Shown: positions 9,674-20,845 of the stretch, piece after piece
How positions within the stretch are numbered: the stretch's first letter is position 1
Layout: the number at the start of each line of letters is the position of its first letter
Origin: an uncultured Clostridia bacterium
GTDB taxonomy: Bacteria > Bacillota > Clostridia > Oscillospirales > Acutalibacteraceae
NCBI GenBank assembly: GCA_946555465.1
Contig: CAMNST010000001.1
Coordinates: 248,001 to 312,000, forward strand
Length of the DNA stretch: 64,000 nucleotides
Direction: 5' to 3'
Translations under genes and position numbers: made by a program
The notes under the pieces: model-generated
The model's input: the letters and a program-made list of their open reading frames with translations, nothing else
Database searches by the model: none
Told to the model about the DNA's origin: nothing

Positions 9674-10306
9674 TTAATCGTTACTGAAAAATAAAAATAA
9701 TTTTCCTTTTTTTACCGAGACGGTAACCATTGCATCATCTTTAAATTCATTGCTTTGCGCCAACTGATCTGACGGGAGCAACTCAACATTGTTTAATTCA
9801 TATTCTGCACCTTTTATTGAAACACCGCTGCACTTTTCAAAGAGAGCATATAATGAAAAATATTTATAATCATCTTTATAAAAAGAATATTCACCGTCTA
9901 TTATGGTTACTTTATTATTCCGGTTTACAAGAAAGCAGTTGATATTTCTGTTTCTGCAATAATTTATGCATAAAAGATTGTTATATGTGTGATCAAGCCT
10001 TGAGCCTATTCCACCGAGAATTACGATATCATTATAACCCCTGGCAGCGGCCTCCTGAACACAGTGAAAAGTATCGGTATAATCTTTTCGCGGATTCAAA
10101 GTAATTACATTATAATTTTTATCCGGAAAATCAGAAGAATCAAAATCACCTATTATTAAGTCGGGAGTAAAACCTGCTCTTTCACACTTTTTATATCCGC
10201 TATCGGCACAGATAATATATCGGCCGTTTAAATACTTATTATAATATGCCAGATTATCTTCGGGTGCTCCCGAAATAACGGCACATTTTTTTATTTCAAT
10301 TCCCAT
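9674..10306 (-). CDS. thiN: Thiamine pyrophosphokinase
   Basis: ICADSGYKKCERAGFTPDLIIGDFDS, NPRKDYTDT, GGIGSRLDHT motifs. Confidence 0.93.
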   Translation of the reverse strand: MGIEIKKCAVISGAPEDNLAYYNKYLNGRYIICADSGYKKCERAGFTPDLIIGDFDSSDFPDKNYNVITLNPRKDYTDTFHCVQEAAARGYNDIVILGGIGSRLDHTYNNLLCINYCRNRNINCFLVNRNNKVTIIDGEYSFYKDDYKYFSLYALFEKCSGVSIKGAEYELNNVELLPSDQLAQSNEFKDDAMVTVSVKKGKLFLFFSND

Positions 10307-11175
10307 TCTTTTATATCCTTAACCTCGTTATAAAGACTTACATAACTGTTATGACGTTCTTCAGATATCTCGCCATCTTCAACGGCTTTGACAACGGCGC
10401 ATCCTTTATCGGCCACATGCGAACAGTTTGTCAGAAATTTGCATTCACCGATATAGGGTCTGAACTCTCTGAAACAAAACGGCAAATCATCTTTTAAAAT
10501 TTTTTCGCATCTTTCAAAATCTATAGAGGAAAAACCGGGAGTATCGGCAACATATCCGCCGCAGACTTTATAGAGTTCACAGTGCCTTGTTGTGTGTTTG
10601 CCCCTGCCGAGTTTTTTACTTGTCTCGCCTGTTGCAAGCGAAAGCGAATGATCAATACAATTAAGCAGGGATGATTTGCCTACACCTGTATTACCCGTAA
10701 AAGCACAGGTTTTTCCGGAAATAAGTGATTTAATTTCATCACTGCCGTCGCCTGTTTTATTGTTACACATAATAACCCTGAAACCGGCCTTTTCATACAG
10801 TTTTTTATATTTTTCTGCACTGCTGTCAAGGTCAATTTTTGTAAACACAATTACAGGCTCAATATCTTTGTACTCGGCAATGGCAATCAATCTGTCTAAA
10901 ACAGAAGTGTTTACTGAAGGATCAACAACAGATGAAACAATAAACAACAAATCTATATTGGAAAGCGGCGGTCTGACAAGTTCATTTTTTCTCGGTTTAA
11001 TCAAATCAATAGTATTTTCGCCGTTCTCATTAACAGTTATTGAAACATCATCGCCAACAAGCGGTGTTATTTTTTGCTTTCTAAAAAGACCGCGTGCCTT
11101 GCATTCATATATAGTTTCAGCGGTCTCTACATAGTAGAAACCGCCAATACCTTTAATTAATTTTCCGTCTGTCAT
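10291..11175 (-). CDS. rsgA: Ribosome small subunit-dependent GTPase A
   Basis: Circularly permuted GTPase; FTGNTGVGKSSLLN, GRGKHTTRH, DTPGFS; C-terminal Cys/His zinc motif. Confidence 0.95.
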   Translation of the reverse strand: MTDGKLIKGIGGFYYVETAETIYECKARGLFRKQKITPLVGDDVSITVNENGENTIDLIKPRKNELVRPPLSNIDLLFIVSSVVDPSVNTSVLDRLIAIAEYKDIEPVIVFTKIDLDSSAEKYKKLYEKAGFRVIMCNNKTGDGSDEIKSLISGKTCAFTGNTGVGKSSLLNCIDHSLSLATGETSKKLGRGKHTTRHCELYKVCGGYVADTPGFSSIDFERCEKILKDDLPFCFREFRPYIGECKFLTNCSHVADKGCAVVKAVEDGEISEERHNSYVSLYNEVKDIKEWELK

Positions 11176-11183
11176 ATATTACC

Positions 11184-13214
11184 TCAGTTAGTACCTGAAT
11201 TACCAGAATCGGGTTTTGCAGGTGAGTCTGTATTATCGGAAAAACTGCTGAAATCAATCTCAATTTTCTTATCTTTGCTTACATCAACTGTTTTTGTATC
11301 AAATGCACCGGTAGATTTAAGCGATATCTTAATATTGGTACTTTTTCCGCCGGGAATAGTTATTGAAAATTGTTGCTTACTGCCGTCAAGAGTAACCTTG
11401 TCGCTTGAATACTCCTTGTCGTCAAGTTCAACAATTATCACGTCTTCCACTGTATTACCATCCGGATTCTTGCAATTAGGAAGCAAAACGGTTACAGCAA
11501 CATCTTTTTTCTCAGGTTCGGTTGTTGTGGTCTGTCCTGAGGAAATTGTAATTTTTATCTGTGTGTCGGCAACTGCATTTGTTCCTGCCGACGGAGACTG
11601 ACTTAAAACAACTCCCTTTTCAGCGGCACTGGCTTCTGTAATAAAGGTTATATTGCTAAAACCTGTTTTTTCGAGAAATGCCCTTGCCCCTTCCTGTCTT
11701 AAACCAACGACATCAGGTACGGTGATATTCTCAACTATTTCGGTAGTAGGTCCGGAACTGATGAAAATTGTTATTTCCGAATCAGAAGAAACTATGCTGC
11801 CCGCCTTAGGATTGGTATAAACAATTTTTCCTTCTTCAATCGTCTCACTCGAAACTTTTGTCACACTGAATTTATTAAGGCCCTCATTTGAAAGTGCTTT
11901 TTTACCTTTTTCCAAGTCAAGTTCATATACATTCGGAACCGTTATATCATCCATTGAGGCCGAAACAACAAGAGTTACCTGACTGCCTTCAAGAACTTTT
12001 GTGCCTGCCTCGGGTGACTGACGGATAATTATACCGGGTTCGTATTCATTTGTCTTTTCCTGTTCAAGAACAAACTGATAATCATACTGATTTGAACTTA
12101 TGAGTTCATCATATGAATAACCGACAAAGTTATCCAGATTTGAAACATTGGTATTAAATGAACCTGTTATGCCCATAACAAGAAGAACGATGCCGGCAAT
12201 AAGAACAACCAAACCTGTTACTACTGCAGTAATAACTTTTTTCTTATGATTGGGATCATAGTATTCATCTTCATCAACATAATCATCCGAATCGGAAGTT
12301 ACCGTTTTTTCTTCAGCATTAACAACATATTTTGTCGGTTCCTTATCAATAAAATACGAATAGTCAAATACTGTTTTTGGATTTCTGATAACATCTTCAA
12401 CATCAAGCAGCATTTCCGTTGCTGTCTGATATCTGTCTGCGGCATTTTTCTGCATAGCGTGAATACAAATCTGCTCAAGACCGAGAGGAATATCAGGATT
12501 AATTTCGGTTAGTTTTTCAGCATCACTCTGAAGCTGCATAAGCGCAACCGATACTGCACTTTCTGCCTCAAACGGAACTTTGCCCGCAAGCATTTCATAA
12601 AGAACAACGCCAACTGAATATATATCTGCTCTTTCATCGGTAAATTCACCTTTTGCCTGCTCAGGGCTGATATAATGAACAGAACCGATAGCCGTATCTG
12701 TTAACGTTTTGGTATCACTTCTCGAAAATCTGGCAATGCCAAAATCGGCAACTTTAATATCACCGTTTGAGAGAAGAATTATATTCTGGGGTTTTATATC
12801 ACGGTGAACAATGCCTTTATCGTGTGCATGCTGAAGTGCTTTAAGTATCTGAGTTGTAAAAAAGAGTGCGTCATTCCATGTTATTGCACGCTGTTTCTGT
12901 ATATATTCTTTAAGAGTTATTCCGTCAACATACTCCATTACAATATACTGAAGTTTTTCACCAAAACTGACATCATAAACCTTAACAATATTGGGATGGG
13001 AAAGAAGAGCAATCGCTTTGCTTTCATTTTTAAATCTGCGTACAAATTCATCATTTGACAGAAATTCGTCTTTCAGTATTTTTACAGCAACAATTCTGTC
13101 ATCAACATTGTCGTAAGCCTTATATACAACAGACATTCCGCCAACGCCGACTATTTCCTGAATCTCATATCTGCCATCAAGACGCTTTCCAACATAATTA
13201 TCCATATAAACCAA
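11184..13214 (-). CDS. prkC: Ser/Thr protein kinase with extracellular PASTA repeats
   Basis: Kinase motifs (VHRDIKPQN, DFGIARF); single TM; PASTA repeats (e.g. TVPNVYELDLEKGKKAL, TVPDVVGLRQEGARAFL). Confidence 0.95.
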   Translation of the reverse strand: MVYMDNYVGKRLDGRYEIQEIVGVGGMSVVYKAYDNVDDRIVAVKILKDEFLSNDEFVRRFKNESKAIALLSHPNIVKVYDVSFGEKLQYIVMEYVDGITLKEYIQKQRAITWNDALFFTTQILKALQHAHDKGIVHRDIKPQNIILLSNGDIKVADFGIARFSRSDTKTLTDTAIGSVHYISPEQAKGEFTDERADIYSVGVVLYEMLAGKVPFEAESAVSVALMQLQSDAEKLTEINPDIPLGLEQICIHAMQKNAADRYQTATEMLLDVEDVIRNPKTVFDYSYFIDKEPTKYVVNAEEKTVTSDSDDYVDEDEYYDPNHKKKVITAVVTGLVVLIAGIVLLVMGITGSFNTNVSNLDNFVGYSYDELISSNQYDYQFVLEQEKTNEYEPGIIIRQSPEAGTKVLEGSQVTLVVSASMDDITVPNVYELDLEKGKKALSNEGLNKFSVTKVSSETIEEGKIVYTNPKAGSIVSSDSEITIFISSGPTTEIVENITVPDVVGLRQEGARAFLEKTGFSNITFITEASAAEKGVVLSQSPSAGTNAVADTQIKITISSGQTTTTEPEKKDVAVTVLLPNCKNPDGNTVEDVIIVELDDKEYSSDKVTLDGSKQQFSITIPGGKSTNIKISLKSTGAFDTKTVDVSKDKKIEIDFSSFSDNTDSPAKPDSGNSGTN

Positions 13215-13223
13215 CTACTCCGT

Positions 13224-13952
13224 TTATTTTGATATGATAACAACGGTGATATTATCCCCGCCGCCGTTAAGATTAGCCTTGCTAACAAGACGTTCGGCAA
13301 AAGCATATTCTTTGCCGTCACTCATAATTTCAATCATTTCTTTATCTGTAACATAATTTGAAAGACCGTCAGTGCAAAGAAGCAATATATCATTGTCACT
13401 CAAGTCAATCTGCTCATAATCAATTTCAATGCTTTTATCAACACCGACAGCACGGGTAATTATATTTTTATTCGGGTGATGTTCCGCCTCTTCACTGGTA
13501 ATTTTTCCTTCTGAAAGAAGAACCTGAACCATACTGTGATCAGTTGTTACCTGATGAATATTTCCTTCATTAATAATATAGGCACGGCTGTCACCTACAT
13601 GGGCAATATGCGCCTGATTATCACGAACGATTGCACAAACAACTGTTGTGCCCATACCGCGAAGTTCCGGCTTTGCTTCTGCAAAATCAAAAACTTCAAT
13701 ATTTGCCGCTGTGAGAGATGAATCGAGCATATTTTTAATTGAACTGTCTCGCATTTTTTCGCAGTATGAAGCATTAATTTTATCGCTTATTACTTTTACC
13801 GCAAGGGCAGATGCAATATTTCCTCCGGCTGCACCACCCATGCCGTCACAAACAACAGCCCATACAACTTCGTCAGAAAATTCACCGACTGCATAAGCAT
13901 CCTGATTATTTTCGCGAATTATGCCTTTATCTGTTTTGGCAACAATCTTCAC
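13224..13952 (-). CDS. prpC: PP2C-family protein phosphatase (Stp1/PrpC)
   Basis: KTDKGIIRENNQDAY, VCDGMGGAAGG, HVGDSRAY; GTG start chosen after a GAGGTG site (track extends to 14000). Confidence 0.93.
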   Translation of the reverse strand: MKIVAKTDKGIIRENNQDAYAVGEFSDEVVWAVVCDGMGGAAGGNIASALAVKVISDKINASYCEKMRDSSIKNMLDSSLTAANIEVFDFAEAKPELRGMGTTVVCAIVRDNQAHIAHVGDSRAYIINEGNIHQVTTDHSMVQVLLSEGKITSEEAEHHPNKNIITRAVGVDKSIEIDYEQIDLSDNDILLLCTDGLSNYVTDKEMIEIMSDGKEYAFAERLVSKANLNGGGDNITVVIISK

Positions 13953-14988
13953 ATAAATCACCTCGTTTTTTAAGCCGCCTAAGTTGACCGCAGGAAGCAT
14001 TGATATCCGAACCTAAAGTCCTTCTTATTGTAGCATTAATTCCATTTCTTTTCAACACATTCTGAAATTTAAAAATATCAGGCTGAGAAGAACGTTCATT
14101 ATTGCGCTCTTTGACATCGTTTACCGGAATAAGATTGACATGGCAAAGCATACCCTTAAGTTTTTGAGAGAGTTCAAGTGCATCTTTCTCACTGTCATTA
14201 ACACCTTTTATAAGCGTATATTCAAAACTGACTCTTCTGCCTGTTCTTCTGCCATATTCTCTGCACGCTTCAATAAGTTTATCCATATTATACTTATTGT
14301 TGACAGGCATTGTTTTTGAACGAATTTTATCATTAGGCGCATGAAGAGATATTGTAAGAGTAATCTGCAGATTTCTCTCCATAAGTTCATAGATTTTCGG
14401 AACAATTCCACACGTTGAAATTGTAACGTTTCTCATACTGATATTAAGGCCCTTTGAATCATTAACATTTTTAAGAAAGGTCAGAACATTATCAAAATTA
14501 TCAAGCGGTTCTCCTATTCCCATCATTACAATATGAGATATACGAATATTCAAATCTTTTTGAGCCGAATGAATTTGCGACTCAATCTCTCCTGAAGTAA
14601 GATTACGGCAAAAACCGGCAAGAGTTGAGGCACAAAAAGTACATCCCATTTTACACCCAACCTGAGATGAAACACAAATTGTATAACCATATTTGTATTT
14701 CATAACAACAGACTCTATGTATTCACCGTCATTCAGCCTAAAAAGATATTTTACCGTATCATCAATCTCAGATATAAATTTATTTTCTATACTGCAATCT
14801 GAAATATAATATTTCTCAGAAAGAACGTTACGCAGATTTTTACTCAGATTTGTCATTTCTGAAAAATCCGAACAACCGTTTTCGTGAAGCCATTTAAAAA
14901 TCTGACCTGTTCTGAAAGACGGAAGTGAGAGTTCGCTTAATTCTTTATTAAGTTGTTCAAAAGTTAAAGATTTAATATCCGTTTTCAT
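13927..14988 (-). CDS. rlmN: 23S rRNA (A2503-C2) / tRNA methyltransferase RlmN
   Basis: CVSSQVGCKMGCTFCAST radical SAM motif; GIGEPLDNFDNV. Confidence 0.96.
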   Translation of the reverse strand: MKTDIKSLTFEQLNKELSELSLPSFRTGQIFKWLHENGCSDFSEMTNLSKNLRNVLSEKYYISDCSIENKFISEIDDTVKYLFRLNDGEYIESVVMKYKYGYTICVSSQVGCKMGCTFCASTLAGFCRNLTSGEIESQIHSAQKDLNIRISHIVMMGIGEPLDNFDNVLTFLKNVNDSKGLNISMRNVTISTCGIVPKIYELMERNLQITLTISLHAPNDKIRSKTMPVNNKYNMDKLIEACREYGRRTGRRVSFEYTLIKGVNDSEKDALELSQKLKGMLCHVNLIPVNDVKERNNERSSQPDIFKFQNVLKRNGINATIRRTLGSDINASCGQLRRLKKRGDLCEDCCQNR

Positions 14989-16219
14989 TTTTTGTCATAA
15001 CTGCATAATAAAATCCGTCACCACCGTTTTCTGACGGGAATACAGTTTTTTCTTCTTTCAAAATAAAATCTTTGTTTTCATTCAAAAATGCTTTTACAAC
15101 ATTTTCATTTTCTTTTTTATTCAGCGTACACGTTGAATATACAATAGTTCCGCCTTTTTTTAGATACTTTGACGATGTAGTTAAAATATTCAACTGAATT
15201 TCAGGAAGACTTTTGACTGAATCAAGTTCCTTATATCTTATTTCCGGCTTTCTTCGTATTATACCAAAGCCTGAACAAACAACATCACAAAGTATTTTAT
15301 CAGCACAGACGATATTTTCATTATAAACACAAGCATCATTAACTTTAGTTTTTATTATGTCGATACCTAATCTTTCAGCACCTTCATTAATCAGATTAAG
15401 TCTCTGCTCATATAGGTCAAAACAATATATTGTTCCGCTGTTTTTCATATCCTGTGCAATACCAAAGGCTTTTCCTCCCGGTGCGGAACACATATCGAGA
15501 ACGGTTTCACCGGGTTTGGCATTAAGCGCTTTTGCACATTCATAACTTGATAAATCTTCAATATAAAAAAGACCGTTTTTAAAAGCCTTTGATTTTTTTA
15601 AATCAAAACGTGATTTTATGGAAACGGTATGATTGCATACTTCACCGTATATATCATCACACATCAATTCGTAAAGAAGTTCTTCTTCATCAAGATAAAG
15701 TCTGTTTGCAACAGCAAAAACAGGCGGTCTGCCGTTTACACACGGCAAAAATGCTTCCACATTTTCTTTTCCGTACTGCTTAATCCACATATTGATAAGA
15801 TTACGGGGCACGGAATACTTTATATGTAAATCGTCTGGGATTTCCCTGTCTTCGTCAATTTTATGTAAAACAGCATTTATTAACTTGGTGTAATAATTCT
15901 GTTTGATTTCTTTAGCAAGTTTAACGCTTTCGTTTATGGCGGCTCTTGCAGGAATTTTATCCATATATAAGAGTTGATAAGCACCAAGCCTTAAGATAAC
16001 TCTTATTTTGGGTTTCAGACGCATATCACCGATATATTTATCAATAAAATAATCAAGTGTTATGCATCTTTCACAAACACCATATACAAGAGCGGATATA
16101 AACGCTTTATCTTCAGTTATATTTTCTATGGCACTGTCTAAAACAATATTGGAATAAGAACCTTCATAAAATATTTTATAAAGTGTTTCAAATGCAATTA
16201 GCCGTGAATTTTTAATCAA
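14972..16219 (-). CDS. rsmB: 16S rRNA (C967-C5)-methyltransferase RsmB
   Basis: NusB-like N-terminus; DMCSAPGGKAFGIA; STCTLNKKEN. Confidence 0.94.
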   Translation of the reverse strand: MIKNSRLIAFETLYKIFYEGSYSNIVLDSAIENITEDKAFISALVYGVCERCITLDYFIDKYIGDMRLKPKIRVILRLGAYQLLYMDKIPARAAINESVKLAKEIKQNYYTKLINAVLHKIDEDREIPDDLHIKYSVPRNLINMWIKQYGKENVEAFLPCVNGRPPVFAVANRLYLDEEELLYELMCDDIYGEVCNHTVSIKSRFDLKKSKAFKNGLFYIEDLSSYECAKALNAKPGETVLDMCSAPGGKAFGIAQDMKNSGTIYCFDLYEQRLNLINEGAERLGIDIIKTKVNDACVYNENIVCADKILCDVVCSGFGIIRRKPEIRYKELDSVKSLPEIQLNILTTSSKYLKKGGTIVYSTCTLNKKENENVVKAFLNENKDFILKEEKTVFPSENGGDGFYYAVMTKNENGY

Positions 16220-16911
16220 CGTCTGTTACCTCTTCCTAAAATGAGAAACAATCTGAGCAGTGTTGCAAGTGCAGAAGCAAGAGCAGCAACATATGTCAGT
16301 GCAGCAGCAGTCAGCACTTTTTTTGCACCGGTATATTCATAACCATCAAGAAAAGCATTTGATTCTATCGTAGCAAGCGCTCTTTTTGATGCATTAAACT
16401 CAACAGGCAGCGTAATAAACTGAAAAAGAGCAACTGCACCGTAAAGAATAAGTCCTGCATAAATGAGCGGATCACTGTAAATAAACATTCCGATAAGAGC
16501 CAATGGTATTCCGAGATAAGAACCGATTCTTGTAACAGGTATAATTGCATTTCTTATCTTCAAAGCGGCATAACCCTGCGCGTGCTGGCAGGCGTGACCT
16601 GCTTCGTGACATGCAACACCGATTGCCGCAACACTTTTTGAATTAAATACATCTTTTGAAAGACATATCTCTTTTGCTCTCGGATCATAATAATCTGTTA
16701 AGGTTCCGCCTATCATTTTTATTCTGACGTCAGTTATTCCATTTAACTGCAAAAGTCTGTAAGCGGCATCTGCACCGGTCATACCGCGTCTGTTTACAAC
16801 TGCGGAATATTTATTAAAAGCATTTTTAACTTTAATCTGACAAATAATTGAAAATATAAACACGGGAATCATAATAAAACCCGTCATATAATACGCAAAA
16901 TAATTTCCCAT
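16216..16911 (-). CDS. Membrane zinc metallopeptidase, YugP family
   Basis: HEAGH zinc motif (VACHEAGHACQHAQGY), multiple TM segments. Confidence 0.9.
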   Translation of the reverse strand: MGNYFAYYMTGFIMIPVFIFSIICQIKVKNAFNKYSAVVNRRGMTGADAAYRLLQLNGITDVRIKMIGGTLTDYYDPRAKEICLSKDVFNSKSVAAIGVACHEAGHACQHAQGYAALKIRNAIIPVTRIGSYLGIPLALIGMFIYSDPLIYAGLILYGAVALFQFITLPVEFNASKRALATIESNAFLDGYEYTGAKKVLTAAALTYVAALASALATLLRLFLILGRGNRR

Positions 16912-16938
16912 AACTGCTTCAACCTTTTGATTAACAAT

Positions 16939-17868
16939 TTAAATTCCTATAATTGTACCGATTTCAATTTGGTTTCCGAGCAAAAAGGATTTTACATCCA
17001 TTTTCTTTTTGCCCTCCATCTGCAGTTCAAGAATATCAACACATTTTCCGTCACTGCAGCAAACACTCAGAACATTCTTATTATCAACTACTTGACCTGG
17101 TTTAATACCGGATTTATCAGATAAAACAGTTTTATGAATTTTAACATTTTTTCCATTAATTCTTGTTAATGCACATGGCCATGTCTGAAGCCCTCTCACA
17201 AGATTATGAACCGATTCAGCAGATTGATTCCAGTCAATGGGCGACAATTCTTTGGTTATTTTTTTTGCATAACCAAAATCACCATCCGGCTGTGCAACCG
17301 GATTTAAATTATCATGTTCAATATCTTCAAGCGTTTTTAAAAGTGCATCGGCACCAATGTACGAAAGTCTTTCAAACAACTGTTCCGATGTTTCTTCAAA
17401 AGGAATTTCTGTCTTTTCAATTCTGAGTATATCTCCGGTATCCACACCTTCATTCATTTGCTGAATTGTAACGCCTGTCTCCTTATCTCCGTTTATAACC
17501 GCCCACTGAATGGGGGCAGCACCCCTATATTTCGGAAGAATTGACGCATGAACATTAATGCAGCCGTATTTTGCAGCATTAAGTATCTGCACGGGTAAAA
17601 TTTTGCCATACGCAACAACGACAATAATATCTGCATTCATACCTTTTATCAGTTCAATCGTTTCATCATTTCTGAGAGACTGCGGCTGAAAAACAGGTAT
17701 ATTACTCTGAAGCGCACATTCTTTCACCGGGGGCGGAGTTAATTTCTGCTTTCTTCCTACCGGCTTATCAGGCTGAGAAAAAACAGCAGCAATTTCATAC
17801 TTATTTTCAATTAATTTTTCAAGACAGGGCACCGCGAAATCAGGTGTACCCATAAAAATTACTTTCAT
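16939..17868 (-). CDS. fmt: Methionyl-tRNA formyltransferase
   Basis: VIFMGTPDFAVPCLEKL; INVHASILPKYRGAAPIQWAVINGD; start at MKVIFMGTPDF. Confidence 0.96.
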   Translation of the reverse strand: MKVIFMGTPDFAVPCLEKLIENKYEIAAVFSQPDKPVGRKQKLTPPPVKECALQSNIPVFQPQSLRNDETIELIKGMNADIIVVVAYGKILPVQILNAAKYGCINVHASILPKYRGAAPIQWAVINGDKETGVTIQQMNEGVDTGDILRIEKTEIPFEETSEQLFERLSYIGADALLKTLEDIEHDNLNPVAQPDGDFGYAKKITKELSPIDWNQSAESVHNLVRGLQTWPCALTRINGKNVKIHKTVLSDKSGIKPGQVVDNKNVLSVCCSDGKCVDILELQMEGKKKMDVKSFLLGNQIEIGTIIGI

Positions 17869-17879
17869 ATATTGCTCAC

Positions 17880-18338
17880 TCAACTTTGTAATGTTTCACC
17901 CTCAACAATATGCGAGGTGAATAAAATTCCATCAAGATGGTCAATTTCATGGCAAAAGGCTTTTGCTTTTAAATCTTCACCTGTAAATACCTGCCATTTG
18001 CCGTTTCTGTCCTGTGCTTTTACCTGCACTCTCTGAGGTCTCTTTGTATTGGCCCATTTACCCGGCAAAGACAAACATCCCTCCTGAGAAATCTGTTCAC
18101 CCTCTGCCATTGTTATTTCAGGATTTACAAGTTCAATAGGTCCCTCACCAATATCAATAACAACAACGCGTTTTAATATACCAACCTGCACAGCGGCAAG
18201 ACCGACGCCGTTGCCGTTATACATGGTTTCTTTCATATCATCAATGAGAGTTGCAAGTTTATCATCAAATTTTTCAACTACTCTGCTCTTTTTATTAAGT
18301 ATCGGATCTCCTAACTTAACAATATTTCTCAATGCCAT
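17880..18338 (-). CDS. def: Peptide deformylase
   Basis: [32 protein letters not shown]. Confidence 0.96.
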   Translation of the reverse strand: MALRNIVKLGDPILNKKSRVVEKFDDKLATLIDDMKETMYNGNGVGLAAVQVGILKRVVVIDIGEGPIELVNPEITMAEGEQISQEGCLSLPGKWANTKRPQRVQVKAQDRNGKWQVFTGEDLKAKAFCHEIDHLDGILFTSHIVEGETLQS

Positions 18339-18350
18339 TTGCACATTCTC

Positions 18351-20573
18351 CTAATTTAAGTCGTATGGATTTAAATCTATACTTACACTGATATCTTTAT
18401 ATTCTTTAATTTTATACAATCTTTTTAAAATGTTACTGAACAGTAATCTGATATTTTTTGAATTTTTGCATTTAACAGATAATCTGTATCTGTAATTATT
18501 ATTAAGTTTTGATATTTTTGCAGGGCTTGGACCAAGAACAATAAGTTTTTCCTTACTGTTATGATTCAGTTCTTTTAAAATATCAAAAAAAGTTTTTGCG
18601 CACATTGCAACAGTATTTTCATTTTCACCGCTAAATGAAACAGAATAAATATCGCAGTAAGGCGGGTAAATCATTGCTCTGCGAAGTTCAATTTCATTTT
18701 GATAAAAAGACTTATAATCCTGATTTGCGGCATATTCAATAGTTGTATTATACGGATTAATGGTCTGAATAACTGCCTTTCCCCTCTCACCTCTGCGTCC
18801 GCTTCTTCCGACTACCTGGGTTATAAGATCAAAACAACGTTCGCTGCTGTTATAGTTTTCGTCATACAGCGAATTATCAGCATTAACAACACCGACAAGC
18901 GTTACATCATTGAAATCAAGCCCCTTTGCAACCATCTGAGTACCGATTAAAATATCATATTCATGATTTGCAAAAGCATTAAAAAGTTTTTCATGACTGA
19001 ACTTTGCAGAAGTTGTATCAGCATCCATTCTGAGTATTTTAGCATATGGGAAAAGTGCCGCAAGTTCATCTTCTATCCTTTGCGTACCATAACCGCTGTA
19101 ACGCACATTTTCACTGCCGCATTCAGGACACACTGTATCAAGATGCTTGCTGTAACCGCAGTAATGGCAGTTAAGCCTGTTATTATAACTGTGATACGTA
19201 AGTGAAATTGAACAGTTAGGACAGGTTATTACATGACCGCAGTCATTACAGGCAATAAAAGTGTTATACCCTCTTCTGTTAATCAGAAGTATCGCCTGCT
19301 TGCCGTTATCAAGTGTTTCACCGATAAGTTCTCTGAGTTTTGATGAAATCGGCGTTCTGTTTCCGTTTTTCATTTCCGATTTCATATCAACGGTAATAAC
19401 CTCCGGCAGAACAGAGTCACCAAAACGCTCTTCAATTTCGCACAAAGCATATTTACCTTTTTTTGCATTGGAATAGGATTCTATACTGGGTGTAGCAGAT
19501 ATCATAAGAAACAAAGCATTATTGTACTTACACCTGAAACGGGCAACATCCTTTGCAGAATAGCGCGGAGTTCTCTCACTTTTATAGGTGTTTTCCTGCT
19601 CTTCGTCCATAATAACAAGACCGAGATTATGAAGAGGAGCAAAGATTGCACTTCTTGTACCGATAACAATTTTTGCCTCACCCTTGTCTGCACGCCTGTA
19701 TTCATCATTACGCTCACCGAGCGACAAACCGCTATGAAATAAAGCAACTTTATTTCCGTACCTTTTAAGAAAAATAGAAAGCGCCTGAGGAGTTAAACTG
19801 ATTTCGGGAACAAGAACAATAACATCTTTACCGAGTTTCAGCGCCCTGTCAATGAGTTTTAAATAAACCTGTGTTTTGCCGCTGCCCGTAACGCCGTAAA
19901 GAAGTCCTGATCCTCCGCCGTTTTCGAGCATGGAAAGATAGGTTTCATATGCCTTATTCTGAGTTTCCGACAAAACGATTTCTTCATTATTTAAAACATT
20001 TTCATCAACTTTATACGGCGAGCGATAAATTTCTTTATCAAAAATTTTTACAACACCGTATTTTTCAAGATTTTTAATTACAGAAATTCCGACAGAACAA
20101 AATGCACTGATTTCCGAAACCGATGCAGTTCCGACATCTAAAAGTAAATCAACAACACTTTTTTGCTTTGGCGTTAATTTAGGCAAATCCTCTTCTTTTT
20201 CAATAAGAAGCGTTGCCGTTTTTGATGAGGCATTGCCGATTTTTCCAAATCCGCGCGGAAGCATTTGCTTCAGACAGTCATACGTTGTGCAAAAACATCT
20301 TTCTTTAAGCCATAATGAAAGCGAAACCATCTCATCGCTTATTATGGCATCCGTTTCGGTTAATGATGCAATTTCTTTAAGTCCTGAGTTGACTGCAGTA
20401 TAAACCTTTACAACAATACCTTCGCGCAGTTTGTTTGCTTTTCCGAAAGGCACAAGCACTTTCATGCCTGTTTTTATATCTTTTTCAAGAAAAGCAGGCA
20501 CATAGTAATCATAATCGGAATCAAAATTAAAAAATGTATTTTCAACTGCAACAGTTGCTACTGTTCTGTTCAT
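18351..20573 (-). CDS. priA: Primosomal protein N' (replication restart helicase PriA)
   Basis: LLYGVTGSGKTQVYL, MDEEQENTYKSERTPRY, zinc-binding Cys pairs. Confidence 0.96.
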   Translation of the reverse strand: MNRTVATVAVENTFFNFDSDYDYYVPAFLEKDIKTGMKVLVPFGKANKLREGIVVKVYTAVNSGLKEIASLTETDAIISDEMVSLSLWLKERCFCTTYDCLKQMLPRGFGKIGNASSKTATLLIEKEEDLPKLTPKQKSVVDLLLDVGTASVSEISAFCSVGISVIKNLEKYGVVKIFDKEIYRSPYKVDENVLNNEEIVLSETQNKAYETYLSMLENGGGSGLLYGVTGSGKTQVYLKLIDRALKLGKDVIVLVPEISLTPQALSIFLKRYGNKVALFHSGLSLGERNDEYRRADKGEAKIVIGTRSAIFAPLHNLGLVIMDEEQENTYKSERTPRYSAKDVARFRCKYNNALFLMISATPSIESYSNAKKGKYALCEIEERFGDSVLPEVITVDMKSEMKNGNRTPISSKLRELIGETLDNGKQAILLINRRGYNTFIACNDCGHVITCPNCSISLTYHSYNNRLNCHYCGYSKHLDTVCPECGSENVRYSGYGTQRIEDELAALFPYAKILRMDADTTSAKFSHEKLFNAFANHEYDILIGTQMVAKGLDFNDVTLVGVVNADNSLYDENYNSSERCFDLITQVVGRSGRRGERGKAVIQTINPYNTTIEYAANQDYKSFYQNEIELRRAMIYPPYCDIYSVSFSGENENTVAMCAKTFFDILKELNHNSKEKLIVLGPSPAKISKLNNNYRYRLSVKCKNSKNIRLLFSNILKRLYKIKEYKDISVSIDLNPYDLN

Positions 20574-20782
20574 TATTTAGATTTTAATTCACTTGGTTCT
20601 TCGATAACATATTTCCCGTCAAGAATTTCTTCAATCGCAGTTGAAACGGTTTTTACGTCAATATGTTCTTCTCTGGCAATCGCATCTTCTCTGATTTCTC
20701 TTGCTCTTTTTGCAGTGCCCACAACAAGGCTGTATCTGCTGTTGCAGTCTCTAAGCATTTCTTTTAAATCCGGATTAAACAT
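20573..20782 (-). CDS. rpoZ: DNA-directed RNA polymerase omega subunit
   Basis: 69 aa; RYSLVVGTAKRAREI; between gmk and priA. Confidence 0.88.
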   Translation of the reverse strand: MFNPDLKEMLRDCNSRYSLVVGTAKRAREIREDAIAREEHIDVKTVSTAIEEILDGKYVIEEPSELKSK

Positions 20783-20845
20783 AGTAATATCTCCCTAATA
20801 TATATTTTTGTTATAAAATCACTGACAGAAATCTGTAAAAATTAC